Assembly: GCA_023402015.1 (NCBI GenBank)
Contig: JAEXCU010000015.1
Coordinates: 62,001 to 126,000 of the forward strand
Length of the DNA stretch: 64,000 nt
Reading direction: 5' to 3'
Source: Pseudomonadota bacterium
Lineage (GTDB): Bacteria > Pseudomonadota > Alphaproteobacteria > Rs-D84
Shown: piece by piece, positions 1-7,912 of the stretch
Layout of the letters: each line of letters begins with the position of its first letter
Numbering within the stretch: position 1 is the first letter of the stretch
Notes under the pieces: generated by a model
Told to the model about the DNA's origin: nothing
The model's database searches: none
Seen by the model: the letters and a program-made list of their open reading frames with translations, nothing else
Translations under genes and position numbers: made by a program

Positions 1-2
1 AT

Positions 3-779
3 GTTCCGGCGGTGCGTTTGGTTGAACAAATCGGCGTTAATAATGCGATTGAGGCCGCCCAGCGTTTCGGTGTTTATCCGGCCGAACTGCGCAATATTAA
101 CCTGTCCCTGGCGTTGGGGTCGGGTGAAACAACGTTGGCAAAATTGGTATCTGGGTATTCTGCGTTTGTAAATGGCGGCCATGTTATTCAGCCAAAATTG
201 GTTGATTACATAGAAGACAGATATGGTCGCGTTATCGGTGGCGCCGCGCCAGAAATAATTGAATGGCGCGATGATTTATTGCCGCCCGAAACCACTGTTG
301 GTACCGAACCATTGTCCGACCCACAAAGTCTGTATCAAATTGTGTCTATATTACAGGGCGCGGTTGAACGCGGCACCGGGAAACAGGCGCGCGTTCCGGG
401 CCACACCATTGCGGGTAAAACCGGAACCACCAATGATGTCAAGGACGTGTGGTTTGTCGGATTTTCCAAGAACTTAATCGCGGGTGTATATTTGGGATAC
501 GACACGCCAAAACCATTGGGACGTGGCGCGGGCAGTCATATGGCCGCGCGCGTGTTTGCGGATTTTATGACCGTTGCATTGGGCGCGGAAAAAAATCAAC
601 CATTTGCGGTTCCCGACGGCATGACATTTATGCGTGTTAACCGTCGCAGTGGCGCGGCCGCATCCGCAGACCCCACGGGAATGATTATTTTAGAGGCATT
701 TAAGCCCGGTCAAACCCCGAACCCGGCACCGCGTGCCAAATCTGCGGAATCTGGTCCTGTGGTGGGCGGCGTATTTTAA
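3..779 (+). CDS. mrcA: Penicillin-binding protein 1A, C-terminal part (truncated by window edge)
   Basis: Only the last 258 codons of a class A penicillin-binding protein are inside the window; the frame is open to the left edge. This bifunctional inner-membrane enzyme polymerises and crosslinks peptidoglycan in the periplasm. The transpeptidase KTG box is visible as AGKTGTTND (bases 412-438), preceded by the usual segment in which the enzyme lists its repeat of aliphatic residues around LALGSGETT. The SxxK serine and the glycosyltransferase domain lie upstream, outside the window. The C-terminal tail after residue 200 is Pro/Ala-rich and low in conservation. Downstream cell-wall genes (mraY, ftsW, murG) fit the role. 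The family call is firm; 1A rather than another class A type is by resemblance. Confidence 0.9.
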   Translation, partial: VPAVRLVEQIGVNNAIEAAQRFGVYPAELRNINLSLALGSGETTLAKLVSGYSAFVNGGHVIQPKLVDYIEDRYGRVIGGAAPEIIEWRDDLLPPETTVGTEPLSDPQSLYQIVSILQGAVERGTGKQARVPGHTIAGKTGTTNDVKDVWFVGFSKNLIAGVYLGYDTPKPLGRGAGSHMAARVFADFMTVALGAEKNQPFAVPDGMTFMRVNRRSGAAASADPTGMIILEAFKPGQTPNPAPRAKSAESGPVVGGVF

Positions 780-833
780 TTTCAAATTAATTTTTTATGT
801 GGTAAAATACAATTCAGCAATGGGGGGATTGTT

Positions 834-1121
834 ATGAAGAAATTTTTTGTATTAACGTTGGTTTTATTGTCGTTGGCCGCATGCAAAAAACAGGAAAATG
901 TTTTCGTTTGTGGCGATTATAACGTACAGATTACTATGAGTCAGGACGGCGAAAAAATGAACGCGGTTATTAACGGCGATGAATTGGAATTGGTGCATGC
1001 CATTTCTGCATCCGGGGCGCGTTATGTTGGCGTACTGAATGACACAAACGTGGAATTATGGAACAAAGGCAAAGACTGGACAATGTTTTTAAACGAAGAA
1101 GAACCAATCTTTTGCAAATAA
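834..1121 (+). CDS. MliC-like lipoprotein (putative C-type lysozyme inhibitor)
   Basis: A 95-residue lipoprotein. The signal peptide ends in a lipobox LAAC with the acylated cysteine at residue 17. The mature part has the pattern of the membrane-bound lysozyme inhibitor of C-type lysozyme (MliC/PliC): a cysteine-containing first strand (FVCGDYNVQI), the SGARYVG segment, the LWNKGKDW segment and a final cysteine two residues from the end. In this family the protein protects peptidoglycan from host lysozyme. A purine-rich stretch ATGGGGGGATTGTT precedes the ATG. It stands alone between PBP1A and mraY. The family assignment is by motif resemblance only. Confidence 0.7.
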   Translation: MKKFFVLTLVLLSLAACKKQENVFVCGDYNVQITMSQDGEKMNAVINGDELELVHAISASGARYVGVLNDTNVELWNKGKDWTMFLNEEEPIFCK

Positions 1122-1185
1122 TACCTAAAATCGTTTATTTTAAAATATCTTTGTGATAAAATGTCAGCATAAGAAGGAGATTTTT

Positions 1186-2274
1186 ATGCTGACTGATTTT
1201 TTTCGGGCCCATGGTGCAACATTCTTTGCCAGTGGATGGATGCAATTTGCCGCCGCATTTGGATTGGCGTTTTTAATTATGCTGATATTCGGCCGTCCAT
1301 TTATTAATGCCATGCACCGCATGCAGAAAAAGGGCCAACCAATCAGTGAAAATGTACCCGCCGCGCATCGGCAAAAGGCCGGAACACCAACCATGGGTGG
1401 AATACTGGTACTGATTGCGATTATTATCCCCGGCATTTTATTCATGCCCATGAAAAATCCCACCGGGTGGATTGCGTTGTTGTCGCTGGTGATGTTTGGC
1501 TTAATCGGATTCGCTGATGACTATAAAAAAGTGCGCAGTCAATCCAAAAAGGCGGCCAATGGTTTGTCGCCAATGTTGCGCCTGGGGATTGAGGCCGTAT
1601 GTGTTATTATTTTGGCGTATTTAATTAATTTAACGATGCCACCGTATATTCCGGAATATTCCCTGGCGCTGCCATTTGGGATTATTTTGCCATTGGGTAT
1701 ATTTTATTACGTGTTTGCGTATTTTGTTATCTGTGGTTCGGCAAATGCAACAAATATCACCGACGGGTTGGACGGGATGTTGGTTAAATTATATATGCCG
1801 GTGTTGATTGTTCTGGTGGTTGCATTATATGGCGCAACCCGCATTGGATTTATGGATACGGTTATGTTCCTGCCCCAGGCATCGGGGTTGTACGCTGTGT
1901 TGGGCGCGGCATTTGGCGCAGTATTGGGATTTTTGTGGTATAACGGTAAACCGGCCGCAATATTTATGGGCGACGTTGGGTCGTTGGCATTGGGCGGATT
2001 TATGGGTACGGTCGCCATGTTATTAAAATCAGAAATTATTATGGGAATTGCCGCCGGAATGATGGTATTGATATTGTTGTCTTCGTTTATTCAGACAATG
2101 TATTTCAAGGCAACCCGTATTGCAACCGGAACCGGCCGGCGGGTTTTCCTGCGCGCGCCATTGCATCACCATTTTGAAGAACTGGGATGGTCAGAAACCA
2201 AAATCGTGGAACGGTTTTTCATAATTTCGGTGCTGTTTTCCGGATTGGCATTGGTACTGTTGAAATTCGCATAA
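1186..2274 (+). CDS. mraY: Phospho-N-acetylmuramoyl-pentapeptide transferase MraY
   Basis: MraY transfers phospho-MurNAc-pentapeptide from UDP to undecaprenyl phosphate, forming lipid I at the inner face of the membrane. The 362-residue product is polytopic and carries the family signatures in order: MGGILVL, the FADDYKK aspartate pair, ATNITDGLDG, FMGDVGSLALGG and the HHHFE histidine cluster. The start chosen is the ATG at 1186, which has a strong AAGGAGA ribosome site six bases upstream; an in-frame GTG 33 bases earlier has none. A GC hairpin terminator follows directly, so ftsW has its own promoter. In many genomes murD follows mraY; here it does not. Confidence 0.97.
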   Translation: MLTDFFRAHGATFFASGWMQFAAAFGLAFLIMLIFGRPFINAMHRMQKKGQPISENVPAAHRQKAGTPTMGGILVLIAIIIPGILFMPMKNPTGWIALLSLVMFGLIGFADDYKKVRSQSKKAANGLSPMLRLGIEAVCVIILAYLINLTMPPYIPEYSLALPFGIILPLGIFYYVFAYFVICGSANATNITDGLDGMLVKLYMPVLIVLVVALYGATRIGFMDTVMFLPQASGLYAVLGAAFGAVLGFLWYNGKPAAIFMGDVGSLALGGFMGTVAMLLKSEIIMGIAAGMMVLILLSSFIQTMYFKATRIATGTGRRVFLRAPLHHHFEELGWSETKIVERFFIISVLFSGLALVLLKFA

Positions 2275-2280
2275 ATTTGG

Positions 2281-2300
2281 GCCCGGGAAACCGGGCTTTT
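2281..2300 (+). terminator. Rho-independent terminator after mraY
   Basis: Stem GCCCGG/CCGGGC with a GAAA loop followed by four T. Confidence 0.75.
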
Positions 2301-2358
2301 ATATAAAATATTTTTCCGCAGTATATTTTCTTAAAAAAGATGATATAATATTTGCGAA

Positions 2359-3498
2359 ATGTTTAAACGAACCGAAGAAAGCAAACTTACCAGTTGGTAT
2401 TTTGAAATTGATCGCCCGTTGTTGGGGTGTCTGGTCGTGCTGATATTCACGGGCATGCTGTTTATGGTGTCCGCCGGGTCGGTCGCCGCGGAACGTATTG
2501 GGCAACCGTGGCACTTTTTTATCATGAAGGCATTGCCGTTTTATATTATTGGTTTGGCGACATTGTTCGGGGCCAGTATGCTGAATAAAAAATGGGTGCT
2601 GGGGATATCTGGGGTCAATGTTGCGGTCGGGTTGTTATTATTACTGATTACACTTGTTGCGCCCCATGTGATTAAGGGGTCCGCGCGTTTTGTTGCGCTG
2701 GGGCCATTTAATGTTATGCCGTCTGATATTATGAAGCCCGGTTTTATCATAATGACGGCGTGGTTCTTGGCCCAGATGAAGGCCCGATATGGCACGGATA
2801 TATTTTTTAACAAAGATGCATGGCGTCTGCGGTGGCTCAGTTGGTGGCCATATTTGGCGTTGTTCGTGCCGGCGTTCCTGATTATTTTAAAGCATCCTGA
2901 TTTGGGTACGTCCATTCTATATTTTGCGGTGTTTTCGGGAATGCTGTTTATGGCGGGATTACCGTTGGTGATATTACCGATATTAATCGGGCTGATTGCA
3001 ATGGTTGGGGTGTTTGCGTTCTTTACAATGTCGCACGTACATAACCGTATAATTTCATGGGCGTCCGGTACCGGCGATACGTATCAAATACGCCAATCAA
3101 TTCAATCAATTCAACATGGCGGCCTGTTGGGCAGTGGTGATGACGCGTTTGTAAAACAGTCGTTGCCGGATGCGCATACGGACTTTATCTTTGCGGCCAT
3201 TGCCGAAGATTTGGGCGCGATAATGGCGTGTGCGTTGCTGTGTTTGTTATTGTATGTATTAAAGCGTTTAACAACCGATGCAATGAATGCGCGCGACCCG
3301 TTTGTGTTTTATGCGGCCGGTGGGGCGGCGGCACTGTTTGGCACCCAGGTTTGTATTAATTTAATGTCAACATTGCATATCTTTGCGCCCAAGGGAATGA
3401 CATTGCCATTTATTTCATATGGGGGCAGTTCGTTTGTTGCGTTCTGTTTGTTGTTTGGAATGATATTGGCCGTTGTGCGCGAAGACAAATGGCGATAA
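2359..3498 (+). CDS. ftsW: SEDS-family peptidoglycan polymerase FtsW
   Basis: A 379-residue polytopic SEDS protein, the glycan polymerase that works with a class B PBP at the division septum. The hallmark loop KQSLPDAHTDFIFAAIAE, with the catalytic aspartate, is at about residues 266-283, and GGSSFVAF near the C terminus is also typical. Position between mraY and murG points to FtsW rather than RodA. A TATAAT box lies at 2344-2349, only ten bases before the ATG, and there is no ribosome binding site, so the mRNA is probably leaderless or nearly so. The stop overlaps the longest possible murG frame. Confidence 0.9.
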   Translation: MFKRTEESKLTSWYFEIDRPLLGCLVVLIFTGMLFMVSAGSVAAERIGQPWHFFIMKALPFYIIGLATLFGASMLNKKWVLGISGVNVAVGLLLLLITLVAPHVIKGSARFVALGPFNVMPSDIMKPGFIIMTAWFLAQMKARYGTDIFFNKDAWRLRWLSWWPYLALFVPAFLIILKHPDLGTSILYFAVFSGMLFMAGLPLVILPILIGLIAMVGVFAFFTMSHVHNRIISWASGTGDTYQIRQSIQSIQHGGLLGSGDDAFVKQSLPDAHTDFIFAAIAEDLGAIMACALLCLLLYVLKRLTTDAMNARDPFVFYAAGGAAALFGTQVCINLMSTLHIFAPKGMTLPFISYGGSSFVAFCLLFGMILAVVREDKWR

Positions 3499-3548
3499 AC
3501 ATTTATAAGTATGCATGCGACAAATTGGTTTTAAAAAAGGATGTGGTT

Positions 3549-4595
3549 ATGAAAATATGGATTGCAACAGGTGGCACCGGTGGGCATGTTTTCCCGGCGT
3601 TAAGTGTCGCCGAAGAATTGGTTGCGCGCGGACATCGCGTCATAATTTCATGTGATGGTCGCGTTCGTAAAATGGTTGCAGATGGTCGCCCGGCGGGCGC
3701 GGGTATGGCACATATCTGGGCATCGGGCGTTGGCGCCAAAAGTCGCATAAAACAAATGTGGGCATTGTTCAAAATTGGTGTTTCCGCCTTTGCATTATCA
3801 TTACGTTTTATGATTTTTCGTCCGGATCGTGTTGTTGCGTTTGGTGGATATGCGTCTGTGCCGGCGGTCTTTGCCGCACACCTGTGGCGGGTGCCGACAT
3901 TCCTACATGAACAAAACGCGGCAATTGGTCGTGCAAATAAATTTACAATGCGCTGGGTTAAAACGCTGATGACCAGTTTCCCCAGTGTGTCGGGAATTCC
4001 GGCCGGGACCAGTGCGCGCGTTATTTACACCGGTCTGCCGGTGCGGCGTGATTTTATCGCATTGGCCGGCGCACCATTGCCCGGTGCGTCAAAACTGTTG
4101 ATTACAGGTGGTTCGTTGGGCGCGCAAATTTTGGACGAAGTTGTTCCGGCGGCAATTTTGCAAATGAAGAATAAAAAGATTTTTATCACGCATCAAACCC
4201 GTCCTGAAAACGTGGCCAAATTACAAAAAATTTATTCTGACAATAAAATTCACGCAAATGTTTTATCGTTCGTTCATGATATGGCGGGCGCAATTGCAGG
4301 CGCGGATTTGGTGATTGGTCGCAGTGGCGCCAGCACCGTCATAGAATTGGAAACAATCGGTCGCGGTGCAATATTGGTGCCATTAAATATTAATCCGGAC
4401 CAGGCCGCCAACGCGGACAGTTTTGCGCGTCTGGGGGGCGGATTTGCAATCCAGCAATCGCGATTTACCCCAAAATGGTTGACGGCGACATTAACGGAAT
4501 TGTTTGATAATCCGTCGCGCTTGGCAAAAATGGCGGAAAAATCCCGCGTACCAAATAATGCGGTTCAAAATATTGCCGATGCCATAACAAAATAA
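3549..4595 (+). CDS. murG: UDP-GlcNAc:undecaprenyl-pyrophosphoryl-MurNAc-pentapeptide transferase MurG
   Basis: MurG adds GlcNAc to lipid I to give lipid II at the cytoplasmic face of the membrane. The 348-residue GT28 enzyme shows the N-terminal G loop GGTGGHVFPA, FGGYASVPA, HEQNAAIGRANK, the second glycine loop GGSLGAQ and the C-terminal IGRSGASTVIELETIG with the UDP-binding glutamates. The ATG at 3549 starts right before the conserved MKIWIATGG and has AAAAAGG upstream; the frame extends 20 codons further up without a family-like N terminus. It follows ftsW by about 50 bases and is probably co-transcribed. Confidence 0.96.
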   Translation: MKIWIATGGTGGHVFPALSVAEELVARGHRVIISCDGRVRKMVADGRPAGAGMAHIWASGVGAKSRIKQMWALFKIGVSAFALSLRFMIFRPDRVVAFGGYASVPAVFAAHLWRVPTFLHEQNAAIGRANKFTMRWVKTLMTSFPSVSGIPAGTSARVIYTGLPVRRDFIALAGAPLPGASKLLITGGSLGAQILDEVVPAAILQMKNKKIFITHQTRPENVAKLQKIYSDNKIHANVLSFVHDMAGAIAGADLVIGRSGASTVIELETIGRGAILVPLNINPDQAANADSFARLGGGFAIQQSRFTPKWLTATLTELFDNPSRLAKMAEKSRVPNNAVQNIADAITK

Positions 4596-4665
4596 TATCT
4601 GTTGCATTTTTCCACTTGCGCGCGATTCGTCATTTGTTCTATGATAAAAACGGAAGGAAAGGAAA

Positions 4666-6006
4666 ATGCAGCGGATTGCCGTTTCTGTTTTTACATTTTT
4701 TATCGTGTTGCCGGCGTTGGCCGATGCGCGTTTGCCGGTTGTAAACCTGGCGGCGGGCAGTGTTTCCGCCCGCGCGGCATTTGGCGAAGAAATAACCGCG
4801 CCCGCCGCACAACCTGTGGCGACTGTTAAAAAATCCGCTGAAACAAACGAAATTAAAAAAACTAAAAAGACGGTTGTTGCGCGCTGTGCAAAAAAGACTG
4901 CGCCGGTGGCAAATGTTTCCGCGGACCGCGGCGAACAAATTGTTGCGCGCGCGGATGTATTGGTGCCACGCAAACCCAGTTCTGATTTATGGGCGCGAAA
5001 TGATGCGCCACTGCGTTTGCCAACGCCGGATGAATTTTCCGTTATCCGTGCAGATTATGAATTGCCCGAAGAAGATTTAGATGCGGCCGCAAAACCACGC
5101 ACGGTGGCGCGTGCAAATATTGCGCCTGTGGCCGAACCTGTGGCGGCGGTCCAATCGCAACCGATGTCCGAAATTGATACGCAGATTGCGCGCCTGAACG
5201 AATTGCAGCGTCGTGCAGACAATAGTGTCAATGTCGCGTCGTCGGCGCCCGCGCGCACGGTTGCACAACGCGCACCGGTACCAACACAAAATACATCGCA
5301 ACCACGCAACGAAGACAAAATTGCATCTGTTCGCACCCAAACAAATGATGACGCGGTATCTGTATCGCGCATGGTTGTGCCAATGGAATCCGACGTTATT
5401 GTTCGTGCGGTGGAAAAATCCGAATCACCACGCATTGCGTCTGTTCGTGATGATATGACCAAGATGTCGCCAACCGAATTGCGCAAGGCGTTTCGTAAAA
5501 CATTCTTGTCTGAAAATAAACATTTGTCCGCATATCAGATTGACGACCGCTTTGACGTGGCCAGTGATATGTCCACCACCATGGAAGGATTCACCGCCAA
5601 ACGCGATTTATCAGAAACCGGTGGCATCCGCCCATTGGAAATAAAAATTAAATTCCGCAATGATGATTCTGCACTGTCGCGTGATAACTATAATTTGTTG
5701 ACTGAATATGCGGGCATTGTTTTGGCAAACCCAACGCGTGCAATTCAGGTTTCCATACCGCAAAGTGCAACTGTGTCCAAAGATGACCGCAAATTGGCCG
5801 CACGTCGTTTGGCCATTGTGGAACAGGTTTTACGCGACACCGGCGTGTCCGAACATCGTATAATGCCGGTATTGTCCCAGCGTGATGAAGAAGGCTTTGT
5901 CCTGCGCATGATTTCCAGCGACCAGTATGAAACACTGACCCAGAAACGTCGTGATATGTTTGGCGATACTGTTGGTAGAAAAACGTATAAAAGCATGTCT
6001 TGGTAA
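4666..6006 (+). CDS. Exported protein with OmpA-like C-terminal domain
   Basis: A 446-residue protein not recognised as a named family. It begins with a signal peptide (cleavage probably after PALADA, around residue 21). Residues 30-260 are Ala/Val/Pro-rich, low in complexity and likely extended. The C-terminal 130 residues resemble an OmpA/Pal-type peptidoglycan-binding fold: IKFRNDDSALS, a central LAARRLAIVEQVLRDTGV helix and HRIMPV. The usual OmpA peptidoglycan-contact Asp/Arg pair is not clear. The ribosome site GGAAGGAAAGG precedes the ATG. Downstream of murG, an envelope role is likely but its target is unknown. Confidence 0.6.
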   Translation: MQRIAVSVFTFFIVLPALADARLPVVNLAAGSVSARAAFGEEITAPAAQPVATVKKSAETNEIKKTKKTVVARCAKKTAPVANVSADRGEQIVARADVLVPRKPSSDLWARNDAPLRLPTPDEFSVIRADYELPEEDLDAAAKPRTVARANIAPVAEPVAAVQSQPMSEIDTQIARLNELQRRADNSVNVASSAPARTVAQRAPVPTQNTSQPRNEDKIASVRTQTNDDAVSVSRMVVPMESDVIVRAVEKSESPRIASVRDDMTKMSPTELRKAFRKTFLSENKHLSAYQIDDRFDVASDMSTTMEGFTAKRDLSETGGIRPLEIKIKFRNDDSALSRDNYNLLTEYAGIVLANPTRAIQVSIPQSATVSKDDRKLAARRLAIVEQVLRDTGVSEHRIMPVLSQRDEEGFVLRMISSDQYETLTQKRRDMFGDTVGRKTYKSMSW

Positions 6007-6014
6007 TTTGCATT

Positions 6015-6758
6015 ATGTTGCAGATGCAAAAAATTTTGCACAAATTTTTCTATCATTTAAATGATTTCTTGTTTCCACCCGTCTGTCCGTTATGCGGTGC
6101 GCCTGTGTCTGTTCATGGCGAATTGTGCGTGGATTGTTGGACGGCGTTTAATTGGATTGGAAATCCAAAATGTTATCGTTGTGGTTATCCGTTTCCCGCA
6201 GATTTGGATTTGGGGCCGCGTCCAATGTGTCCAATTTGCGCGGCGGGAAAATGCGAACTGGATTTCATTCGCAGTGCATGCGTTTATGACGATGCGTCGC
6301 GCGCGGCAATGTTGCCGTTCAAACACGGCGGACGTATAAAATATGGCGTGTTTATGTCGCGTGGCATGATTTGGGCACTGCGTGATTTAGATATTTCACC
6401 AGATATTGTGATGCCGGTTCCGTTATCTTATCGCAGGTTATGCAAACGCGGTTATAATCAGGCGACAATTCTGGCACGTCCGATTGCCCGTGCGTTTGGT
6501 GTTCACGTGGATGTTAATTCTGTTCGCAGAAAACATCGCCCAGACATGGGACACAAAAATGCCCGCGACCGCGCAGAAAATATTCATGGTGTGTTTAATG
6601 TAATTCACCCGGATAAAATTCGGGGTCGTAAAATTTTATTGGTTGATGATGTTATGACAACCGGTGCAACATTTTCTGAATTACGCCGCGCGTTAATGAA
6701 TGCCGGTGCATCAGCCGTTTACGGTGTTTCTTTTTGTCGTGTTGTTCGCGCAATATAA
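6015..6758 (+). CDS. comF: ComF-family phosphoribosyltransferase-like protein
   Basis: About 247 residues. The N-terminal half has paired CxxC zinc ribbons (CPLCG, CVDC, CYRCG, CPIC), and the C-terminal half has a type I PRTase fold with the PRPP motif ILLVDDVMTTGAT preceded by PVPLSYRRLCKRGYNQ. ComF proteins act in DNA uptake in competent bacteria, with the exact reaction unsettled; a comEC homologue is also in this window at 43.6-45.5 kb. The start is uncertain: a TTG at 6000 overlaps the previous stop, and ATGs at 6015 and 6024 follow; none has a good ribosome site. Confidence 0.88.
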   Translation: MLQMQKILHKFFYHLNDFLFPPVCPLCGAPVSVHGELCVDCWTAFNWIGNPKCYRCGYPFPADLDLGPRPMCPICAAGKCELDFIRSACVYDDASRAAMLPFKHGGRIKYGVFMSRGMIWALRDLDISPDIVMPVPLSYRRLCKRGYNQATILARPIARAFGVHVDVNSVRRKHRPDMGHKNARDRAENIHGVFNVIHPDKIRGRKILLVDDVMTTGATFSELRRALMNAGASAVYGVSFCRVVRAI

Positions 6759-6819
6759 ACATTGCCAAACCATATTTTATTTTGATACGATTTTTATCAC
6801 ATTTACCAAAGGGGATAAT

Positions 6820-7344
6820 ATGAAAATAAAATTAATTACTGCATTTGTTTTTGCCATGTGCGCGCCGCTGGCGACACATGCCGCAATGCCATTCGTGGGA
6901 ACGTATCAAACAATTGACGACGAAACAAATTCACCCAAATCAATTGTTGCACTGTATGAATACGAAAATGGCACTGCATTGGCGGGGCGTATTGTTGCGC
7001 TGTATGGTGCGGATGGGGTCATTACTGAAACAATTGTGTCCCCGGTTAAGACGGCAGAAAAAGTTTCAGGTAAACCAAAATATTCGGGGCTGGATATAAT
7101 TTGGGATATGGCGTGGAATGCAAAAGATAACGAATACCGCGGTGGCAAGATAATGGACCCGGCCAAGGGCAAGGTTTATTCATCTGTCATTTGGCAAGAC
7201 GCGGATAAAACAAAACTGCGTGTGCGTGGTAAAATCGGCCCGTTTGGCCGTACCCAGACATGGAATGTTTTAAATGCAAATGATTTACCGGCCCAGTTGC
7301 AAAATCTGAATACAGATGATTGGACACCGGTTGTGCATAAATAA
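6820..7344 (+). CDS. DUF2147-like exported protein
   Basis: A 174-residue protein with a signal peptide ending at THAA (about residue 21). The mature part resembles the DUF2147 family: a start PFVGTYQTID, the GRIVALYG segment, GLDIIWDM, the central YRGGKIMDPAKGKVYSS and the closing LRVRGKIGPFGRTQTW. The family is periplasmic and lipocalin-like in proposed fold; its function is unknown. The ATG at 6820 follows AAAGGGGATA; a longer frame upstream codes no plausible signal. A strong terminator follows. Confidence 0.8.
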   Translation: MKIKLITAFVFAMCAPLATHAAMPFVGTYQTIDDETNSPKSIVALYEYENGTALAGRIVALYGADGVITETIVSPVKTAEKVSGKPKYSGLDIIWDMAWNAKDNEYRGGKIMDPAKGKVYSSVIWQDADKTKLRVRGKIGPFGRTQTWNVLNANDLPAQLQNLNTDDWTPVVHK

Positions 7345-7348
7345 AAAC

Positions 7349-7369
7349 GGGCGCATTGGCGCCCATTTT
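7349..7369 (+). terminator. Rho-independent terminator after the DUF2147 gene
   Basis: Stem GGGCGC/GCGCCC, loop ATTG, then a T-rich run. It abuts the end of the convergent gene at 7369-7776. Confidence 0.85.
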
Positions 7370-7776
7370 TATTTTTGATTTTCTTTTTTTAATGCATTTA
7401 AGAAATTTTGTACATCGGTTAGTTTTTTTATATATGTGTTTTCTGTCTTGGATTTACATAATTTAATTATTTTGACAATATAATCATCTTCACTGGTGGA
7501 TATTGTTGTATTGTTCAAAGATATTTTGCCGGAATGCACACTGCATTGTTTTGCGTATACGCATTTATTGCCAATGTAAATTTCCACCATTTGCATGGAT
7601 GGGGTATGGGAAATTTTTAATACGGATGTGTTTATTTTGCGGTTGTTTGTCGTGTATTTCGCATTAACCTGATAATTATTTACAGGCATATCGCCCTTAG
7701 CCGAGAAAGTTATCTTATGCGAAATAGGGTTTTCTTGTAAAATGCTTAATATCAAATCAAATGTTTCCGGGGTCAT
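7369..7776 (-). CDS. Hypothetical protein, 135 aa
   Basis: Not recognised. The product is a soluble, strand-rich 135-residue protein with two central cysteines (CVYAKQC) and a Lys-rich C terminus (NALKKENQK). The start ATG at 7776 has AAGGAAAA upstream; a 12-codon extension upstream lacks a ribosome site. It is convergent with the DUF2147 gene and divergent from valS. Its composition is more AT-rich than the neighbours. No function can be proposed. Confidence 0.6.
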   Translation of the reverse strand: MTPETFDLILSILQENPISHKITFSAKGDMPVNNYQVNAKYTTNNRKINTSVLKISHTPSMQMVEIYIGNKCVYAKQCSVHSGKISLNNTTISTSEDDYIVKIIKLCKSKTENTYIKKLTDVQNFLNALKKENQK

Positions 7777-7912
7777 CAGATTTTCCTTGTTTTGTAAAAA
7801 AATATAACACAAATAATTGATTTGTCAACATAATATTTCTGATGATACTTGAATTTTGATTTAAATCTGATATGGTTCGGGGTATACTATTTACATTACA
7901 GGGACGCATATT

